A stretch of DNA of 64,000 nucleotides from the NCBI RefSeq assembly GCF_003635115.1, contig NZ_RBXJ01000003.1, positions 321,324 through 385,323 of the forward strand, in the 5' to 3' direction. Of this stretch, positions 60,087 through 64,000 are shown one piece after another (positions within the stretch are counted from its first letter, which is position 1; every line of letters starts with the position of its first letter). Source of the DNA: Microbacterium sp. AG1240. Lineage in GTDB: Bacteria; Actinomycetota; Actinomycetes; Actinomycetales; Microbacteriaceae. The translations under genes and the position numbers were made by a program. A model generated the notes under the pieces. That model did not search any database. It was not told the DNA's origin and saw only the letters and a list, made by a program, of their open reading frames with translations.

Positions 60087-61763
60087 TCAGGCCAGCCAGA
60101 CCGTCGTGTCGGGCGGGAGCCGGCGGCCCTCGAGCGGCTCGCTCGCGACGACGACGGTGCCCTCGGGCAGCTCGATCGGCGTGGCGCCGATGTTCGTCAG
60201 CACGTGCAGGTCGCCGTTGCGGAACGACAGGACGTCGGATGCTGCGTCGTCGACCCAGGTGAGGGTGCCCGCACCGAGGCCGCGGGCGCGGCGCTCGGCC
60301 AGCATCGTCTCGTAGAGCGAGAGGGTCGACGTGGGTTCGCCCTGCTGCGCGTCGCGGGCGAGGGTCGCCCACTCGGCGGGCTGGGGGAGCCACGAGGCGC
60401 CGGTGTCGTTGAAGCCGAAGGCGGGGCCCTCGCTGGTCCAGGGGAGAGGCACGCGGCATCCGTCGCGGCCGTACTTCTCGCCGTCGGTGCGGAACCAGGT
60501 CGGGTCTTGGCGGGCCTCGTAGGGCAGGTCGATCGCCTCGGGCAGCCCGAGCTCCTCGCCCTGGTAGATGTAGGCCGAACCCGGGAGCGCCAGCATCAGC
60601 GCCGACGCGGCGCGGGCGCGACGCAGCCCCAGAGCGGGATCGGGCTTGCCGACGGTGTTCGGGCCGATGCCCGCGCCCTGCGGGATGTCGGCGGGCAGGC
60701 CCAGGCGCGATGCGTGACGCACGACGTCATGGTTCGACAGAACCCACGTGCTCGGCGCGCCCACGGCTCCGTAGGCGCGCAGCGACTCGTCGATGACGGA
60801 GCGGAGGTCGGCCGCATCCCAGTGGGTCTCGAGGAAGACGAAGTTGAACGCCTGGTGCATCTCGTCGGGGCGCACCCACAGCGCGGTCTTCTCGATGGTC
60901 GGCAGCCACGCCTCGGCGCACAGGGCTCGGTCGCCGTCGTACTGCGCCAGCACCTCGTGCCAGTCGCGGTAGATCTCGTGCACGCCGGGCTGCCCCCAGT
61001 AGGGCACGTTCGCCTCGTCGCCGCCCATCGAGCCGCCCTCGGGGGAGGGCGTGTAGTCGGGCAGGCCCGCCTCCTTGACGAGGCCGTGCGCGACGTCGAC
61101 GCGGAACCCGTCGACGCCTCGGTCGAGCCAGAAGCGCAGCACGCCGCGGAACTCCTCGCGCACCTCGTCGTTCGACCAGTCGAAGTCGGGCTGCGAGGTG
61201 TCGAACAGGTGCAGGTACCACTGGCCGGGTGCGCCGCCCGCTTCGGTGACGCGGGTCCAGGCGGGGCCTCCGAAGACGGAGTCCCAGTTGTTCGGGGGGA
61301 GCTCGCCGTGCGGGCCGCGCCCGTCGCGGAACATGTAGCGAGCGCGCTCGGGGCTGCCGGGGCCGGCCGCGAGAGCCTCCTGGAACCAGGCGTGCTGATC
61401 GCTGGAGTGGTTCGGCACGAGGTCGACGATGATGCGGATGCTGCGGGCGTGCGCCTCGGCCAGCATCCGGTCGAAATCGGACAGCGTGCCGAAGAGCGGG
61501 TCGACGTCGCAGTAGTCGGCGACGTCGTATCCGGCGTCCTTCTGCGGGGAACGCTGGAAGGGGCTCAGCCAGATGGCGTCGACGCCGAGCTTCTTGAGGT
61601 CGTCGAGGTGCGCGGTGACCCCGGGGAGGTCGCCGATGCCGTCGCCGGAGCTGTCGGAGAACGAGCGGGGGTAGATCTGGTAGATGACGGCGGTGCGCCA
61701 CCACTCGGATCCGGTCTCGGCGGGTCGGGCCTCGGTCGTCGGCACGGTCTCAACGGTCGTCAT
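60087..61763 (-). CDS. GH13 alpha-glucosidase, second copy
   Basis: A 558-residue GH13 enzyme strongly similar along its length to the one at 17002-18657. Region I is IVDLVPNHSSDQ, the nucleophile lies in GVDGFRVDVAHG, the acid in ALCAEAWLP and region IV in VLSNHDVVRHASRLG. It cleaves alpha-glucosidic bonds of short sugars in the cytosol. It starts with ATG at 61763 just after the TACCCT-like -10, with an ACCGA-A-TCGGT palindrome overlapping. It stands alone, so it is probably the housekeeping copy. Confidence 0.95.
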   Translation of the reverse strand: MTTVETVPTTEARPAETGSEWWRTAVIYQIYPRSFSDSSGDGIGDLPGVTAHLDDLKKLGVDAIWLSPFQRSPQKDAGYDVADYCDVDPLFGTLSDFDRMLAEAHARSIRIIVDLVPNHSSDQHAWFQEALAAGPGSPERARYMFRDGRGPHGELPPNNWDSVFGGPAWTRVTEAGGAPGQWYLHLFDTSQPDFDWSNDEVREEFRGVLRFWLDRGVDGFRVDVAHGLVKEAGLPDYTPSPEGGSMGGDEANVPYWGQPGVHEIYRDWHEVLAQYDGDRALCAEAWLPTIEKTALWVRPDEMHQAFNFVFLETHWDAADLRSVIDESLRAYGAVGAPSTWVLSNHDVVRHASRLGLPADIPQGAGIGPNTVGKPDPALGLRRARAASALMLALPGSAYIYQGEELGLPEAIDLPYEARQDPTWFRTDGEKYGRDGCRVPLPWTSEGPAFGFNDTGASWLPQPAEWATLARDAQQGEPTSTLSLYETMLAERRARGLGAGTLTWVDDAASDVLSFRNGDLHVLTNIGATPIELPEGTVVVASEPLEGRRLPPDTTVWLA

Positions 61764-61769
61764 ACGCCC

Positions 61770-61785
61770 AGGGTACCGAATCGGT
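61770..61785 (-). promoter_or_regulatory. -10 box and small palindrome upstream of the second alpha-glucosidase
   Basis: On the minus strand TACCCT (61770-61775) ends 6 nt before the ATG, a leaderless layout. ACCGAATCGGT (61775-61785) is a perfect 5+1+5 palindrome touching the -10 and is a candidate repressor site, such as a sugar-responsive LacI-family one. Confidence 0.4.
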
Positions 61786-61811
61786 TCGATCCGTTGCTGA
61801 CAGCGGTTTCC

Positions 61812-61888
61812 GACCGCGAGACCGCTTCTGCGCGGCGAGACCCGGGCTTCATGTCGGGGTCTGGTCGCGCAGAACGGGTCTCGCGGTC
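61812..61888. repeat. Nested palindrome, family copy 3
   Basis: Outer arms start GACCGCGAGACCGCTTCTGC and end GGGTCTCGCGGTC. Inner CGAGACCC and GGGTCT flank GGGCTTCATGTC. This copy too lies between divergent gene starts. Confidence 0.85.
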
Positions 61889-61959
61889 ATCGGATAACGC
61901 AGCGGGGCCGCGTTGTCCAGCGGTGGCCGTCGACGGGGCGTGGCGGGTTGGCTCGGAGC

Positions 61960-63162
61960 ATGGCTGATTCCACCCCCTTCTCCCACCTCATCGTCGGCGG
62001 CGGGATGGTCGCTGACAGCGCGGCACGCGGCATCCGCGAGATCGACGCGTCCGCGACGATCCTGATCCTCAGCGACGACGTCGACGAGCCGTACACCCGC
62101 CCGGCGCTCAGCAAGAAGCTCTGGACCGACCCCGACTTCACCGACGAGCAGGTGCCGTTGAACACCGCCGCCGACACGGGCGCGGAGATCCGGCTGCGCA
62201 CCACCGTGCGGGCGATCCGGCCCGCCGCTCACGAGGTGGTCACCTCCGACGGGCGGACCTTCACCTACGGACGCCTGCTCCTGGCGACCGGGGGCCGTCC
62301 GGTGCCGTTGCCGCTCGACGACGCCTCCGACGGCCGGCGATCGATCGCGTTCCGCACCGCCGAGGACTACCGGCGGCTGCGCGCCCTCGCCGACGAGGGC
62401 GGGTCGATCATCGTGGTGGGCGGCGGCTACATCGGCACCGAGCTCGCCGCGGCGCTCGTGCAGAACGGCATGGCGGTCACGCTCGTGCACACCGGCTCGG
62501 TGCTGGGGGAAGACGTCTTCCCCGCCGACCTCGCGCACCGTTTCGAGCGGATGTTCCGCGACGCCGGCGTCGAGCTGGTCGGCGGAAGCCGGGTCTCCGG
62601 CGGCACGGTCGACGGCTCGGGCGCCCGTCTCGAGCTCGAGAACGGCGAGGACCTGCGCGCGGATGCGGTGGTCGGCGGCCTCGGCATCACCCCCGAGACG
62701 CGGATCGCCGAGGACGCCGGACTCACCGTCGACGACGGCATCGTCGTCGACGAGTTCTTGCGCACGTCTGCGGCCGACGTCTTCGCCGCGGGCGATGTCG
62801 CCAGCTACCCCGACCGCATCCTCGGGCGACGCCGGGTGGAGCACGTCGACAACGCCCAGGAGATGGGGCGGGCGGTCGGGCGCAACCTCGCCGGGGCGGA
62901 CGAGCCGTACACGCACACGCCGTACTACTACTCCGCGGTGTTCGGCCACCGCTATGAGGCGGTCGGCACGCTCGACGCGTCACTCGACACGGTCGAGGAC
63001 TGGCAGGAGCCGTTCGAGCGCGGCGTCGTCTACTACCTCGACGCAGGACGCGTCGTCGGCGTGCTGCTGTGGGGCGTGGAAGACCGGCGCGACGCCGCCC
63101 GCGCCGTCCTCGCCGCCGCCGAGGAGCTCGCTCCCGACGACCTGCGCGGCCGCATTCGCTGA
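61960..63162 (+). CDS. FAD-dependent oxidoreductase (ferredoxin/rubredoxin reductase-like)
   Basis: A 400-residue FAD/NAD(P)H oxidoreductase. The N-terminal FAD motif is IVGGGMVADSAARGI, slightly unusual because Met-Val replaces the typical GxAG step. The NAD(P)-binding motif is IIVVGGGYIGTELAAAL (about 151-167), and the FAD ring motif VFAAGDVASYPDRILGRRRV (about 271-290) precedes a C-terminal reductase domain (about 305-390) like those of AIF-type and ferredoxin reductases. ATG 61960 is preferred over the upstream TTG. The electron acceptor is unknown. Confidence 0.9.
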   Translation: MADSTPFSHLIVGGGMVADSAARGIREIDASATILILSDDVDEPYTRPALSKKLWTDPDFTDEQVPLNTAADTGAEIRLRTTVRAIRPAAHEVVTSDGRTFTYGRLLLATGGRPVPLPLDDASDGRRSIAFRTAEDYRRLRALADEGGSIIVVGGGYIGTELAAALVQNGMAVTLVHTGSVLGEDVFPADLAHRFERMFRDAGVELVGGSRVSGGTVDGSGARLELENGEDLRADAVVGGLGITPETRIAEDAGLTVDDGIVVDEFLRTSAADVFAAGDVASYPDRILGRRRVEHVDNAQEMGRAVGRNLAGADEPYTHTPYYYSAVFGHRYEAVGTLDASLDTVEDWQEPFERGVVYYLDAGRVVGVLLWGVEDRRDAARAVLAAAEELAPDDLRGRIR

Positions 63163-63195
63163 GCCGGGCGTGACCGCGAGCGCCGAGCCGGGCGT

Positions 63196-63272
63196 GACCG
63201 CGAGACCGCTGCGGCGGCGCGAGACCCGGGCTCGATGTCAGGGTCTCGCCGCGCAGGCCGGGTCTCGCGGCC
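63196..63272. repeat. Nested palindrome, family copy 4, with direct repeat at its left edge
   Basis: Outer arms start GACCGCGAGACCGCTGCGG and end GGTCTCGCGG; the inner part is CGAGACCCGGGCTCGATGTC then AGGGTCTCG. GAGCCGGGCGTGACCGCGAG is repeated directly at 63161 and 63185 (period 24 bp), overlapping the left arm and the stop of the preceding gene. Confidence 0.82.
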
Positions 63273-63286
63273 TGTGGCGGCTCGCG

Positions 63287-63292
63287 TAAGGT
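63287..63292 (+). promoter_or_regulatory. -10 element of a probable leaderless promoter for apt
   Basis: TAAGGT ends 6 nt before the GTG start at 63299. No strong ribosome-binding site is present between them. Confidence 0.45.
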
Positions 63293-63298
63293 CGTACG

Positions 63299-63826
63299 GT
63301 GCCCGACGCCTCCGCCCTCGCCCGCGCCGAATCGCTCATCGGCTCGATCCCCGACTACCCGCAGCCGGGGGTCGTGTTCCGCGACATCACGCCGTTGCTG
63401 GCGGATGCTGCCGCCCTCCGTGCGACGATCGATGCCCTCATGGAGCCCTTCGCCGGGCAGTTCGACGTGGTCGCCGGGATCGAGGCCCGAGGGTTCCTCC
63501 TCGCCGGCGCGGCGGCCACCGCCGCCGGTGTCGGGTTGGTGCCGATCCGCAAGGCCGGGAAGCTGCCGCGCCCCGCAGCATCCGTCTCGTACGCCCTCGA
63601 GTACGGCACCGCCGCGATCGAGATGCACGACGATCTGCCCCGCGGAACGCGCGTGCTGCTGCTCGACGACGTGCTGGCCACGGGTGGCACGCTCGCCGCG
63701 GGACGCGAGCTCGTGCACACCCTCGGCAGCGAGGTCATCGGCACGGCGGCCCTGCTCGAGATCGACGTGCTCGGCGGTCGCGCGGCCCTGGGCGACGCCC
63801 CGCTGCACTCCCTCTTCCACGTCTGA
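63299..63826 (+). CDS. apt: Adenine phosphoribosyltransferase
   Basis: A 175-residue cytosolic salvage enzyme that makes AMP from adenine and PRPP. Motifs are IPDYPQPGVVFRDITPLLAD at the start, GIEARGFLLAGAAA, KAGKLPRP and the PRPP loop VLLLDDVLATGGTLAAG (about 119-135). Normal length. GTG start. The window also holds purA and purL, but these genes are scattered, not one operon. Confidence 0.95.
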   Translation: MPDASALARAESLIGSIPDYPQPGVVFRDITPLLADAAALRATIDALMEPFAGQFDVVAGIEARGFLLAGAAATAAGVGLVPIRKAGKLPRPAASVSYALEYGTAAIEMHDDLPRGTRVLLLDDVLATGGTLAAGRELVHTLGSEVIGTAALLEIDVLGGRAALGDAPLHSLFHV

Positions 63827-63847
63827 CCCGCGGCCCCGAGCCCGCCC

Positions 63848-63928
63848 CTGACCGCGAAACCGCCTCCGCGTGGCGAAACCCCGACATAAAGCCCGGGTCT
63901 CGGCGCGCACGACGGGTCTCGCGGTCAG
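63848..63928. repeat. Nested palindrome, family copy 5, inner part inverted
   Basis: CTGACCGCGAAACCGCCTCC (63848-63867) and the end GGGTCTCGCGGTCAG form the outer stem. The inner loop reads CCCCGACATAAAGCCCGGGT, the reverse complement of that in copies 1-4, so this copy is in opposite orientation. It lies between convergent genes. Confidence 0.85.
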
Positions 63929-63952
63929 TGAACCGCGGCCGCAGAACCGCGG

Positions 63953-64000
63953 TCAGATGAACGCGGGCAGGTCCAGCCAGGCGTCGGGGGCGGGGGCGGC
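63953..64000 (-). CDS. C-terminal end of an unidentified gene (window edge)
   Basis: A frame open to the window edge ends with TGA at 63953-63955. The 15 residues visible (AAPAPDAWLDLPAFI) are too few to name. Its direction makes it convergent with apt, in line with palindrome copy 5 lying between the stops. Confidence 0.4.
   Translation of the reverse strand, partial: AAPAPDAWLDLPAFI

Noticed and set aside
40801..63928. CRISPR array made of the GAGACC palindromes
   Set aside because: The copies are separated by whole genes and have no regular spacers or Cas genes nearby.
1..64000. tRNA, rRNA, integrase or insertion-sequence genes
   Set aside because: Looked for on both strands by motif and protein frame; none was recognised.

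Overview
The window looks like a stretch of chromosome from a high-GC actinobacterium of the family Microbacteriaceae, most likely Microbacterium. The basis is codon use, gene families and gene order, many GTG starts, several apparently leaderless promoters, and the recurring 10-mer GGATGCTGCG. No rRNA, tRNA, integrase, transposase or CRISPR array was seen, and it reads as ordinary chromosome with one large accessory catabolic island and many structured intergenic repeats.

Layout. 1-3.6 kb: end of purA, a beta-propeller lactonase, an AI-2E-type permease and a chorismate mutase. 3.7-18.7 kb: a catabolic island. It has a sugar-type ABC importer (binding lipoprotein and two permeases, no ATPase), an alpha/beta hydrolase, a divergent HpcH/HpaI aldolase-SDR-HisD-like dehydrogenase operon, a LacI regulator, an NTF2-like protein, a bicupin, a nitrilase-family amidohydrolase, a LysR regulator, a second HisD-like dehydrogenase and a GH13 alpha-glucosidase. 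Matching palindromes (consensus near TGCATACGYATRCA) lie before the transporter, before the aldolase operon and before the NTF2 gene, so one LacI regulon can be read directly from the sequence. 18.7-22.3 kb: a glycine-betaine/proline importer (proV-proW-proX) behind a leader with mutually exclusive hairpins. 22.4-28.5 kb (minus strand): a DUF2071 protein, two tandem paralogues of unknown function, a 45-residue membrane protein, purL and an alpha/beta hydrolase.

28.6-31.3 kb: an ArsR regulator, whose operator covers its own start codon, with a double SRPBCC protein, then a ROK regulator. 31.5-38.9 kb: a 2094-residue secreted, LPATG-anchored ThuA/sugar-dehydrogenase protein, a small secreted copper-protein-like membrane protein and a TIR-like protein. 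39.0-43.7 kb: sufU-sufS, an ABC exporter pair and an unknown gene. 43.9-51.8 kb: kdpFABCDE (minus strand) preceded by an extra 27-residue membrane peptide. 52.0-57.5 kb: a Pr6Pr-like membrane protein, a KimA-like potassium permease, a WS/DGAT-type acyltransferase and a VanZ protein. 57.6-64 kb: an XRE regulator, methionine aminopeptidase, M20 amidohydrolase, a second GH13 alpha-glucosidase, an FAD oxidoreductase, apt, and the tail of one more gene.

How it fits together. The LacI island probably imports a sugar-derived acid or a substituted polyol, oxidises it with HisD-type and SDR dehydrogenases, and splits the product with a class II aldolase. The ThuA/sugar-dehydrogenase cell-wall protein and the two glucosidases fit a plant-sugar lifestyle. 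ProVWX, Kdp and the KimA-like permease form an osmotic and potassium-homeostasis block. Nested palindromes built around GAGACC/GGTCTC recur in at least five intergenic regions of every orientation, which is the most distinctive non-coding feature here.
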